Part shown: piece by piece, positions 15,501 to 22,440 of the stretch | How the letters are laid out: every line of letters begins with the position of its first letter | Position numbering within the stretch: the stretch's first letter is position 1 | Source of the DNA: Streptomyces sp. NBC_01476 | GTDB taxonomy: Bacteria; Actinomycetota; Actinomycetes; Streptomycetales; Streptomycetaceae | Direction: 5' to 3' | NCBI RefSeq assembly: GCF_036227265.1 | Contig: NZ_CP109446.1 | Location: 5,462,001-5,526,000, forward strand | DNA length: 64,000 bases | Made by a program: the position numbers and the translations under genes | Notes under the pieces: model-generated | Told to the model about the DNA's origin: nothing | The model's database searches: none | What the model saw: the letters and a program-made list of their open reading frames with translations, nothing else

Positions 15501-16507
15501 GCCCGATTCCAGTGCGCCAGCCGATTTCCGTGACCTCGACGGGGAGCAGGAAGCAAGCCTTGACAGGACGTTTCGACACCACAGCCCAACCGGTGGCCCT
15601 CACCCACGCGGTGGTGGACCGCGCCGCGCACCACCGCCAGGACGAGGCGTGGCTGGCCGCTGCCTGGAGCCACCCCAGCACCCGGGTGTTCGTGGTCTCC
15701 GGCGGCCAGGTGCTGGTCCAGGACACCGACGACGGCGGCACCGAACTCGTGATGACCCCGGCGTTCGACGCCCCCGAGTCCGAGATGCACCGCTACTTCC
15801 TCGGCATCGACCCCGCCGACGGGGTGCGCTACTTCGCCCTGCAGAAGGACGCGCTGCCCGGCCGGATGGACGACGAGGCCCGCCCGGCGGGCCTGCGTGA
15901 GGTCGGCGGGCTGCTCTCGCCGCTCCAGGCCGGGCTGATGGTGCACGCCGTCGCCCTGGAGAACTGGCAGCGCCTGCACCGCTTCTGCTCCCGCTGCGGC
16001 GAGCGCACCGTCATCGCCGCCGCCGGCCACATCCGCCGCTGCCCCGCTTGCGGCGCCGAGCACTACCCGCGCACCGACCCCGCGGTGATCATGCTGGTCA
16101 CCGATGACGAGGACCGCGCCCTGCTGGGCCGCCAGGTGCACTGGCCGGAAGGCCGCTTCTCCACGCTGGCCGGCTTCGTCGAGCCCGGCGAGTCCCTGGA
16201 GGCGGCGGTGCGGCGCGAGGTCCTGGAGGAGGCCGGCGTGGTGGTCGGCGACGTGGAGTACGTCGCCAGCCAGCCCTGGCCCTTCCCGTCGAGCCTGATG
16301 CTCGGCTTCATGGCCCAGGCCACCAGCTCGGTGATCACGGTGGACGGCGAGGAGATCCACGAGGCCCGCTGGTTCTCCCGCGAGGACCTCCGTGCCGCCT
16401 TCGAGTCCGGCGAGGTGCTGCCCCCGTTCGGCATCTCCATCGCGGCCCGGCTGATCGAACTCTGGTACGGCAAGCCCCTGCCCCGCCAGGGCGCCACCGG
16501 CCGCTGA
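15497..16507 (+). CDS. nudC: NAD(H) pyrophosphatase / deNADding Nudix hydrolase NudC
   Basis: Cleaves the pyrophosphate of NAD(H) and can remove NAD caps from RNA. The 336-residue protein has the NudC N-terminal domain. A four-Cys zinc ribbon (FCSRC and RCPAC) is followed by HYPRTDPAVIMLV, the Nudix box GFVEPGESLEAAVRREVLEEAG, and the NADH-specificity motif SQPWPFPSS. The start is not certain: ATG 15497 overlaps the preceding small ORF, while GTG 15530 and TTG 15560 (with AGGAAG upstream) are alternatives. It converges on the mycoredoxin gene, with a shared hairpin between them. The family and reaction are secure. Confidence 0.92.
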   Translation: MSPIPVRQPISVTSTGSRKQALTGRFDTTAQPVALTHAVVDRAAHHRQDEAWLAAAWSHPSTRVFVVSGGQVLVQDTDDGGTELVMTPAFDAPESEMHRYFLGIDPADGVRYFALQKDALPGRMDDEARPAGLREVGGLLSPLQAGLMVHAVALENWQRLHRFCSRCGERTVIAAAGHIRRCPACGAEHYPRTDPAVIMLVTDDEDRALLGRQVHWPEGRFSTLAGFVEPGESLEAAVRREVLEEAGVVVGDVEYVASQPWPFPSSLMLGFMAQATSSVITVDGEEIHEARWFSREDLRAAFESGEVLPPFGISIAARLIELWYGKPLPRQGATGR

Positions 16508-16519
16508 ACGGCTGCGATG

Positions 16520-16542
16520 CCCGCCCGCGCGGGGCGGGCGGG
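16520..16542. terminator. Bidirectional hairpin between nudC and mycoredoxin gene
   Basis: A perfect 9-bp GC stem (16520-16528 CCCGCCCGC with 16534-16542) has a 5-nt loop. It lies 12 nt after the nudC stop and just beyond the convergent mycoredoxin stop. Confidence 0.6.
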
Positions 16543-16555
16543 CCGGCGGGGGGCC

Positions 16556-16810
16556 TCAGGCGGCCAGGGCCTGCTTCACCTGGGCCACGGAGGGGTTGGT
16601 GAGCGTGGTGGACTTGCCGCTGTCCCCGGAGATCAGCAGCGTCGGCACCGTCTGATTGCCGCCGTTGGCCTCCTCCACGAACTTCGCGGACGCCGGGTCC
16701 TGCTCGATGTTGACCTCGGTGTACGCGATGCCCTCGCGCTCCATCTGGCTCTTCAGCCGACGGCAGTAGCCGCACCAGGTGGTGCTGTACATGGTCACGT
16801 TGCCCGACAT
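16556..16810 (-). CDS. mrx1: Mycoredoxin (glutaredoxin-like, Mrx1 type)
   Basis: An 84-residue glutaredoxin-fold protein that reduces mycothiol mixed disulfides in actinobacteria. The active site is W-C-G-Y-C (Cys13 and Cys16). The cis-Pro segment TVPTLLI and the C-terminal helix are present, so it is full length. The ATG at 16810 is preceded by GAGGAG at suitable spacing. A sigma-R promoter with exact 18-nt spacing lies about 40 nt upstream, consistent with induction by thiol oxidation. It is divergent from uvrD2 and convergent with nudC, the same arrangement recalled around mycobacterial mrx1. Confidence 0.93.
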   Translation of the reverse strand: MSGNVTMYSTTWCGYCRRLKSQMEREGIAYTEVNIEQDPASAKFVEEANGGNQTVPTLLISGDSGKSTTLTNPSVAQVKQALAA

Positions 16811-16849
16811 CGGTGTTCGCTCCTCGTTCCGGGGATCTGCCACTGCGTG

Positions 16850-16875
16850 AACGCGCGCGCCCCCCGCGGCATTCC
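16850..16875 (-). promoter_or_regulatory. Sigma-R type promoter of the mycoredoxin gene
   Basis: On the minus strand GGAAT (16875-16871) and GTT (16852-16850) are separated by exactly 18 nt. The site reads toward the mycoredoxin ATG, 40 nt away. Confidence 0.8.
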
Positions 16876-16899
16876 GGTGGGCGTCACCCGTAAGAGGGC

Positions 16900-16908
16900 T
16901 GTGGACAA
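16900..16908 (-). other. DnaA-box-like nonamer
   Basis: TGTGGACAA is the reverse complement of TTGTCCACA, the preferred Streptomyces DnaA box. It is in the divergent mycoredoxin-uvrD2 promoter region. Confidence 0.45.
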
Positions 16909-16935
16909 CTTCTCCGGCCTGTCGGCGAGACCTGG

Positions 16936-16941
16936 CAGAGT
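16936..16941 (+). promoter_or_regulatory. -10 element for leaderless uvrD2
   Basis: CAGAGT ends 6 nt before the GTG at 16948. A weak -35-like TTCTCC lies 17 nt upstream. Confidence 0.4.
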
Positions 16942-16947
16942 GGCGGG

Positions 16948-19236
16948 GTGACTGCGACAACCCACGACTCGCTCTTTCCCGCGATGCCCGACTCCGCGGA
17001 CGCGGTGCTCGACGGCCTGGACCCCGAGCAGCGCGCCGTCGCCACGGCCCTGCACGGCCCGGTGTGCGTGCTGGCCGGAGCCGGCACCGGCAAGACCCGG
17101 GCCATCACGCACCGGATCGCGTACGGGGTCCGCGCGGGGATACTGCAGCCCACGACGGTGCTCGCGGTGACCTTCACCGCGCGGGCGGCGGGGGAGATGC
17201 GCGGGCGGCTGCGCCAGCTGGGCGCCGGCGGGGTGCAGGCCCGCACCTTCCACTCCGCCGCGCTGCGCCAGCTCCAGTACTTCTGGCCGCGGGCGGTCGG
17301 CGGCGAACTGCCCCGCCTGGTGGAGCGGAAGGTCCAGCTGGTCGCCGAGGCCGGCGCGCGCTGCCGGATCCGGCTGGACCGCAACGAGCTGCGGGACGTC
17401 ACCGGCGAGATCGAGTGGTGCAAGGTCACCCAGACCGTGCCCGAGGAGTATCCGGCCGCCGCCGCCAAGACCGGCCGGGACGTGCCCCGCGACCCCGCCG
17501 AGATCGCCCGCATCTACACCACTTACGAGCAGCTCAAGCGCGACCGCGGGGTGATCGACTTCGAGGACGTGCTACTGCTGACCGTCGGTGTGCTGCAGGA
17601 CCGGCCGGACGTCGCCGACACCGTGCGCTCGCAGTACCAGCACTTCGTCGTGGACGAGTACCAGGACGTGAGCCCGCTCCAGCAGCGCCTGCTCGACCTG
17701 TGGCTGGGCGGCCGGGACGACCTGTGCGTCGTCGGCGACGCCTCCCAGACCATCTACTCCTTCACCGGCGCCACCCCCGACTTCCTGCTCGGCTTCCGCA
17801 GCCGCCACCCCGACGCCACCGTGGTGAAGCTCGTCCGCGACTACCGCTCCACCCCCCAGGTCGTCGGCCTGGCCAACGGCCTGCTCGGGCAGGCCCGCGG
17901 CCAGGCCGCCGCCCACCGGCTCGAACTGATCTCGCAGCGCGAGGCCGGCCCCGAGCCCACCTACACCGAATACGCCGACGAGCCCGCCGAGGCCGAAGGC
18001 GCCGCCCGTCGCATCCGGCAGCTCATCGACTCCGGGGTCCGGCCCAGCGAGATCGCCGTCCTCTACCGGATCAACGCCCAGTCCGAGGTGTACGAGCAGG
18101 CGCTCGCCGACGCCGGCGTGCCCTACCAACTGCGCGGCGCCGAGCGGTTCTTCGAGCGGCCCGAGGTGCGGGAGGCGGGCATGCTGCTGCGCGGCGCCGC
18201 CCGCGCCTCCAGCGATCCGGGCGAGACCGCCCCCACCATCCCCCAGCAGGTGCGGGACGTGCTCAGCTCCCGTGGCTGGGCCTCGGAACCGCCGGCCGGC
18301 TCCGGCGCGGTGCGCGACCGCTGGGAGTCACTGGCCGCACTCGTCCGCCTCTCCGAGGACTTCGCCGCCGCCCGGCCCGACGCCACCCTCGGCGACTTCG
18401 TCGGCGAGCTCGACGAACGCGCCAACGCCCAGCACGCCCCCACCGTCGAAGGCGTCACCCTCGCCTCCCTGCACGCCGCCAAGGGTCTCGAATGGGACGC
18501 CGTCTTCCTCGTCGGCCTCACCGAGGGCACGCTCCCGATCACCTACGCCAAGACCGACGAACAGGTCGAGGAGGAGCGCCGGCTGCTCTACGTCGGCGTC
18601 ACCCGGGCCCGTTTCCACCTCGCGCTGTCATGGGCGCTGTCCCGCTCCCCCGGCGGTCGCGGCGGGCGCCGGCCGTCCCGTTTCCTGGACGGTCTGCGGC
18701 CCGGCTCCGCTCCCCGCGGAGCCCGTGGCTCCGGTGGAACCGGAGGCGTGGAGCGCGGCCAGGGCGGCGGCCGCAAACGGCGCGGCCCCGTGCTCTGCCG
18801 GGTCTGCGGCCGCACGCTGTCCGACGCCGGCGAGATCAAACTGATGCGCTGCGAGGACTGCCCCTCCGACCTCGACGAAGGTCTCTACGAGCGGCTGCGG
18901 GCCTGGCGGGTGGAGCAGGCCAAGGCGCTCGGCCAGCCCGCCTACTGCGTCTTCACCGACAAGACGCTGCTGGCCATCGCCGAGGTCCGCCCGTCGGGAG
19001 AAGCGGAACTCACCTCGATCGCCGGTGTCGGCGCCCGCAAACTCGACAAGTTCGGCGCGGACGTACTGGCCCTGGTGGCGGGCGGGGACCCTGACGACCC
19101 CGCCCTCGGTCCGGCCGGTGCCCCGGCCGGCGACCCGTCCGAAGCCGCCGCCGATGACCCCGGTGACCCCGGTGACCCCTCGGCGGATCCCGCCGAGCAG
19201 CCCGGAGAATCTTCTGAAGAAGAAGCCGAAAAATAG
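16948..19236 (+). CDS. uvrD2: DNA helicase UvrD2 (motor, tetracysteine, HRDC)
   Basis: A 762-residue SF1A 3'-5' DNA helicase of the actinobacterial UvrD2 type. Motor motifs seen are GAGTGKTRAIT, VTFTARAAGEM, VVDEYQDVSPLQ, GDASQTIYSFTGA, LHAAKGLEWDAVFL and LLYVGVTRAR. A basic Gly/Arg linker follows. The tetracysteine zinc module CRVC...CEDC (~612-634), the UvrD2 hallmark, comes next, then an HRDC domain (~640-710). The acidic tail beyond ~715 is low complexity, with Asp-Pro-Gly repeats. The GTG at 16948 fits a leaderless start. Its stop codon lies inside the AT-rich part of the wblC promoter, so the two genes abut. Confidence 0.93.
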   Translation: MTATTHDSLFPAMPDSADAVLDGLDPEQRAVATALHGPVCVLAGAGTGKTRAITHRIAYGVRAGILQPTTVLAVTFTARAAGEMRGRLRQLGAGGVQARTFHSAALRQLQYFWPRAVGGELPRLVERKVQLVAEAGARCRIRLDRNELRDVTGEIEWCKVTQTVPEEYPAAAAKTGRDVPRDPAEIARIYTTYEQLKRDRGVIDFEDVLLLTVGVLQDRPDVADTVRSQYQHFVVDEYQDVSPLQQRLLDLWLGGRDDLCVVGDASQTIYSFTGATPDFLLGFRSRHPDATVVKLVRDYRSTPQVVGLANGLLGQARGQAAAHRLELISQREAGPEPTYTEYADEPAEAEGAARRIRQLIDSGVRPSEIAVLYRINAQSEVYEQALADAGVPYQLRGAERFFERPEVREAGMLLRGAARASSDPGETAPTIPQQVRDVLSSRGWASEPPAGSGAVRDRWESLAALVRLSEDFAAARPDATLGDFVGELDERANAQHAPTVEGVTLASLHAAKGLEWDAVFLVGLTEGTLPITYAKTDEQVEEERRLLYVGVTRARFHLALSWALSRSPGGRGGRRPSRFLDGLRPGSAPRGARGSGGTGGVERGQGGGRKRRGPVLCRVCGRTLSDAGEIKLMRCEDCPSDLDEGLYERLRAWRVEQAKALGQPAYCVFTDKTLLAIAEVRPSGEAELTSIAGVGARKLDKFGADVLALVAGGDPDDPALGPAGAPAGDPSEAAADDPGDPGDPSADPAEQPGESSEEEAEK

Positions 19237-19267
19237 TTTGCGCATCCCGCGGAAGTCCCCATAGCCT
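19228..19267 (+). promoter_or_regulatory. wblC promoter with AT-rich WhiB7/WblC-type box
   Basis: A -35-like TTGCGC (19238-19243) and a -10 TAGCCT (19262-19267) are 18 nt apart. Immediately 5' of the -35 is a run GAAAAATAGTT, conspicuous in this GC-rich DNA. An AT-rich stretch just upstream of the -35 is what WhiB7/WblC, acting with the principal sigma factor, recognises. It overlaps the uvrD2 stop codon. Confidence 0.7.
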
Positions 19268-19373
19268 TCCTGAGCACGAACGGGAACGGCCCTTCCGAGA
19301 GCCCACCCGGACGTGATGTACTAGGCAAGTCCGGTCCACCGCCCTTACGAGACGCCGAGAGGAGGCGAGCCCA

Positions 19374-19748
19374 ATGATCAGCCTGACCACCACCAAAATG
19401 ACCGATCGTTCGGTCGTCGCCACCTGCCCGCTCGGCATTTCGATGCCCGCCACCGGTCTGTCCGCCGTCTCCCTGCTCCTGCCGGTCATGCCGGTGCGTG
19501 AGCGGAGCGAGCGACCGACCCAGGCGCCCGCGGTAGCGGCGGCAGTGGCACAGGCGCAGGCCTATGCCTCTGCGGCTCCCACCAACGGCGCCGGCGCTGG
19601 TGGCGCCAAGGGTGCGAACGCCGCCAATGGTGCGGCGCTCAACGGACGGGCGTTCAAGGAATACGCGTTCAACGGACAGCAGAAGAAGACGCAGCAGCAC
19701 GGCAAGTGGGCCTTCCGCGGGCTCGAACCCTGGAGTGATCCAGCCTGA
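19374..19748 (+). CDS. Upstream ORF in the wblC leader (124 aa)
   Basis: A 124-residue ORF with a strong Shine-Dalgarno (GAGGAGG, 8 nt before the ATG) lying wholly inside the wblC leader. The product begins hydrophobic and Thr-rich, has an Ala/Gly/Asn-rich low-complexity middle, and ends with a basic, Gln-rich stretch (QQKKTQQHGKWAF). No domain is recognised. Its stop is 22 nt before a Rho-independent terminator that precedes wblC. whiB7/wblC genes are known to be controlled by translation of a leader ORF coupled to premature termination, so this is the best candidate for that role here. Whether the peptide itself has a function is unknown. Confidence 0.65.
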   Translation: MISLTTTKMTDRSVVATCPLGISMPATGLSAVSLLLPVMPVRERSERPTQAPAVAAAVAQAQAYASAAPTNGAGAGGAKGANAANGAALNGRAFKEYAFNGQQKKTQQHGKWAFRGLEPWSDPA

Positions 19749-19770
19749 TAGCGCATCAGGTCGGCACCTC

Positions 19771-19815
19771 AGGGCCGCGGAATCCCAGACCGGGATCCGC
19801 GGCCCTTCTGTTTTC
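19771..19815 (+). terminator. Attenuator terminator in the wblC leader
   Basis: A 15-bp stem with one bulged A (19771-19786 with 19792-19806) and a 5-nt loop is followed by a T-rich tract (TTCTGTTTT). It lies between the leader ORF and wblC, 110 nt before the wblC start. An 8-nt segment TTCCGCGG at 19713-19720, within the last codons of the leader ORF, is perfectly complementary to 19775-19782 in the 5' arm. It could form an alternative antiterminator. Confidence 0.8.
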
Positions 19816-19924
19816 CCCGACCGCATGCCTGTCGCACCCGACAGGCGGCGCCATCAGCGAAGTCAGTACAGCCAGACCGACAACCGGCCACCAGCCGGAC
19901 CGACAGACGAGGAACGAGCCAACC

Positions 19925-20293
19925 GTGCAGACCACCGAGCACGAAACGTCCGGACCCAAGCCCGACCCGGGCAACCTCGACCACCCTCCCGCGCCTTCCA
20001 CGGAGCCCACCTTGCTGCCCCTCACCGAGCTCGACGACGAGATCGAGCGTCTCGGAGTGCCCGTCCCCTGCCGGACCTACGACCCCGAGGTCTTCTTCGC
20101 GGAGTCCCCGGCCGATGTCGAGTACGCCAAGTCCCTCTGCCAGACCTGTCCGGTCCGCGAGGCCTGTCTCGCCGGCGCCAAGGACCGCCGCGAGCCCTGG
20201 GGTGTCTGGGGCGGCGAGCTGTTCATCCAGGGCGTTGTCGTGCCCCGCAAGCGGCCGCGTGGCCGCCCGCGCAAGAACGCTGTCGCGGCATGA
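19925..20293 (+). CDS. wblC: WhiB-like regulator WblC (WhiB7 orthologue)
   Basis: A 122-residue iron-sulfur transcription factor that works with the principal sigma factor to activate intrinsic antibiotic-resistance and translation-stress genes. The cluster ligands are Cys49, Cys72, Cys75 and Cys81. The GVWGG turn is at 93-97. The C-terminal AT-hook R-G-R-P-R (112-116), flanked by Arg/Lys, is diagnostic of WhiB7/WblC rather than other Wbl proteins. The GTG at 19925 follows GAGGAA by 8 nt. Expression appears to depend on the AT-rich promoter at 19228-19267 and the leader attenuator. It overlaps by ATGA with a frame running into the next small gene. Confidence 0.95.
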   Translation: MQTTEHETSGPKPDPGNLDHPPAPSTEPTLLPLTELDDEIERLGVPVPCRTYDPEVFFAESPADVEYAKSLCQTCPVREACLAGAKDRREPWGVWGGELFIQGVVVPRKRPRGRPRKNAVAA

Positions 20294-20463
20294 ACGCGAG
20301 GAAGACCAGGGCGCCCGGCACCATCGACCGGCCGCTGACACACGATCCGAAGAACCGTCACCCGAAGACCCCGAAGAATCAGGCCCCCATGACCCCCAGC
20401 CTCGGCGAACCCTCCGCCCGCTCGATCGACACCCTCGCACCGCACCAGAACAGGAACCTCGAA

Positions 20464-20634
20464 ATGCAACTCATGCCAGAAGCTCTGGCGAGGGCCCACA
20501 TGCAACAGCGCTTGCAAGAGGCCGAACACGAACGCAGGTCCATCCACCTGCGCAACGCCCGCCGGCTCCAGCGGCGCGCCGAACGCGCCTCGCTGCGCGC
20601 CCGCCGCGCACTGGCCATGGCGGTCATGCAGTAA
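20464..20634 (+). CDS. Small basic coiled-coil protein downstream of wblC
   Basis: A 56-residue, Arg/Glu/Ala-rich protein, probably one long amphipathic helix, with Met-rich ends. The ATG at 20464 is preceded by AGGAA at good spacing. The same frame is open back to an ATG at 20290 that overlaps the wblC stop (ATGA) and would add 58 low-complexity residues. I prefer the short form, but coupling to wblC makes the long form (114 aa) possible. No family is recognised. Confidence 0.55.
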   Translation: MQLMPEALARAHMQQRLQEAEHERRSIHLRNARRLQRRAERASLRARRALAMAVMQ

Positions 20635-20764
20635 TCCGCAGGCATCCGGAGCGATCCGGCAAGGGCCGTGGCGCGGCGCGATCCGTGGCCACGGTCATCA
20701 GGACGCAGTAAGCCGGCCCCGGTCACCTCCGGAGGGTCTACCGCGCCGCTGACCTCGTACTATC

Positions 20765-20798
20765 GCGCGGGGCCGGTCGAAACCGACCGGCCCCGCGC
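20765..20798. terminator. Strong hairpin terminator
   Basis: A perfect 15-bp stem (20765-20779 with 20784-20798) has the tetraloop AAAC. It lies between the wblC operon and the zinc-ribbon gene. Confidence 0.75.
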
Positions 20799-20832
20799 TG
20801 CGTTGTGGCGGCGAACCGCGCGTCGCCGGAGG

Positions 20833-20838
20833 TATCGT
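20833..20838 (+). promoter_or_regulatory. -10 element for a leaderless zinc-ribbon gene
   Basis: TATCGT ends 6 nt before the GTG at 20845. No Shine-Dalgarno is present. Confidence 0.5.
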
Positions 20839-20844
20839 CGCCCA

Positions 20845-21039
20845 GTGGATCAGCAGACCTCTCAGACCACGACCACGCAGACCACCACGACCTGCGCCCG
20901 CTGCGGCGAATCCGCCGACGGCCTGCCGCTGACCTGGACCTGCTCCGTCGAGAACGGCATCCGCGTCTACTTCTGCGACGACTGCGCCCGCAGACACCTG
21001 CGCAGCATCGAAGGACGGCTCGACTCCGCCTGGTGGTAG
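20845..21039 (+). CDS. Small zinc-ribbon protein (64 aa)
   Basis: A 64-residue protein with a Thr/Gln-rich N-terminus and two CxxC pairs (CARC at ~17-20 and CDDC at ~44-47) that should bind one zinc ion as a ribbon. The region between contains an aromatic/hydrophobic strand pair. It ends in W-W. The start GTG fits a leaderless transcript and a strong hairpin isolates it from upstream transcription. The function is unknown; such proteins are common in Streptomyces genomes. Confidence 0.7.
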   Translation: MDQQTSQTTTTQTTTTCARCGESADGLPLTWTCSVENGIRVYFCDDCARRHLRSIEGRLDSAWW

Positions 21040-21082
21040 CGATCACCCCGCTGGTGGTAACGACCGCCCCGCCGCCGGCCGC

Positions 21083-22432
21083 TCAGGCCGACTCCTCGGC
21101 GTCCCCCGCCGCGAAACCGGGCAGCCATTCGAGCAGTTCCTCCCGCAGCCGCACCGTCGCGCCCAGCTGACAGAGCACCCCGATGGTGCTCAGCGTCACG
21201 CGGTGGATCAGCAGATACGACGGCGGCAGGTTCAACTGCTTGCCCAACTGGTGTGCCGGCGACCGCGGATCGGCGATCCGTGCCGCCTGCGCCCGCATCC
21301 AGGCCCGCTCGAAGGTGAAGTCGGCCCGGCCGGCCGGTTCGATGATCGGCTGCAGATAGTCCAGCACCGCGTCGGCGTCCAGATTGATCGTCGGCTTGAC
21401 GAAGCCCTCCTCGCGGAGCATCGCGTACACCTCCTCGGCGTCCCCCGCCAGCGCCAGCCGCAGCGCCGTGCCGATCGGCAGCGGCAGGCCCTCCGGCAGC
21501 CGGTCCACCGTGCCGAAGTCCAGCACCCCCAGCCGCCACCCCGACGCCGGGCCGTCGTCGGTCAGCAGCCGGAAGTTGCCCGGGTGCGGATCCGCGTGCA
21601 GCAGCCCGGTGCGGGCGGGCCCCGCGAAGAGGAAGTATGCCAGCAACTGCCCGGCCCGGTCCCGCATCTCCTGGCTGCCGCCGGAGATCACCTCGGAGAG
21701 CGGGATCCCGTCCATCCACTCGGTGACCAGCACCTGATCGGCCTGGTGCACCACGTCCGGCACCTCGATGTCGGGGTCCCCGGTGAACTCCTCGGCGTGG
21801 ACGTGCTGGGACTCCGCCTCCAGGGCGTAGTCCAGCTCCTCCGCCACCCGCCGGCGCAACTCCGCCAGCAGCGGCTTCACATCCATGCCCGGGATCAGCG
21901 GGCCGAAGAGACGCGCCACCCGGCCCAGCTGCGCCAGATCCGACAGCAGCGCTTCCCCGGCCCCCGGGTACTGGACCTTCACCGCCACCTGGCGGCCGTC
22001 CTTCCACACCGCCCGGTGCACCTGCCCGATCGAGGCGGCGGCGGCCGGGGCGTCCTCGAACTCGGTGAAGAGCGAACGCCAGTCCTTGCCCAGCCGCTCC
22101 GCCAGCACCCGGTGCACCGAGCGGGCCGGCAGCGGCGGCGCCGCCTCCTGCAACTTGGTGAGCGCCGCCCGGTACGGACTCGCCACATCCTCCGGGAGGG
22201 CGGCCTCGAAGACCGACAGGGCCTGCCCGAACTTCATGGCCCCGCCCTTCAGCTCTCCCAGCACCTTGAAGAGCTGATCCGCGGTGCGCTCCTGCAACTC
22301 GGTGGCGACCTCGTCCGCGGGCCTCCCGCCCAGGCGTTTGCCGAGCCCCAGAGTGGCCCGCCCGGCGAACCCCAGGGGGAGCGCCGCCAGCTTCGCGGTG
22401 CGGGTCACCGCCTTGCGCGGAAGATCAGACAT
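21083..22432 (-). CDS. AarF/ABC1/UbiB-family atypical kinase-like protein
   Basis: A 449-residue ABC1/ADCK-type kinase-like protein. The signature KxGQ motif reads MKFGQALS, with Lys and the characteristic Gln. The Ala-rich nucleotide loop (AAAASIGQVHRA), VAVKVQYPG (ATP Lys), the catalytic segment LHADPHPGNF and LDFG are all visible, so it looks catalytically intact. Family members act on quinone/lipid metabolism or as ATPases; the substrate here is unknown. The ATG at 22432 follows GAGGGGG. It is downstream of and almost overlapping the ThiF-like gene (stop at 22441), so the two form an operon. The gene order next to wblC matches the recalled mycobacterial Rv3197 position. Confidence 0.88.
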   Translation of the reverse strand: MSDLPRKAVTRTAKLAALPLGFAGRATLGLGKRLGGRPADEVATELQERTADQLFKVLGELKGGAMKFGQALSVFEAALPEDVASPYRAALTKLQEAAPPLPARSVHRVLAERLGKDWRSLFTEFEDAPAAAASIGQVHRAVWKDGRQVAVKVQYPGAGEALLSDLAQLGRVARLFGPLIPGMDVKPLLAELRRRVAEELDYALEAESQHVHAEEFTGDPDIEVPDVVHQADQVLVTEWMDGIPLSEVISGGSQEMRDRAGQLLAYFLFAGPARTGLLHADPHPGNFRLLTDDGPASGWRLGVLDFGTVDRLPEGLPLPIGTALRLALAGDAEEVYAMLREEGFVKPTINLDADAVLDYLQPIIEPAGRADFTFERAWMRAQAARIADPRSPAHQLGKQLNLPPSYLLIHRVTLSTIGVLCQLGATVRLREELLEWLPGFAAGDAEESA

Positions 22433-22440
22433 GCGCCCCC

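Noticed and set aside
11438..16360. Very long minus-strand open frame opposite adnB and nudC
   Set aside because: It runs antisense to well-supported genes, has no domain or Shine-Dalgarno, and is explained by high GC third-position bias.
19564..20289. Long plus-strand frame running through wblC in another phase
   Set aside because: It overlaps wblC and the leader ORF, has no Shine-Dalgarno, and its translation is not protein-like until the short gene after 20464.
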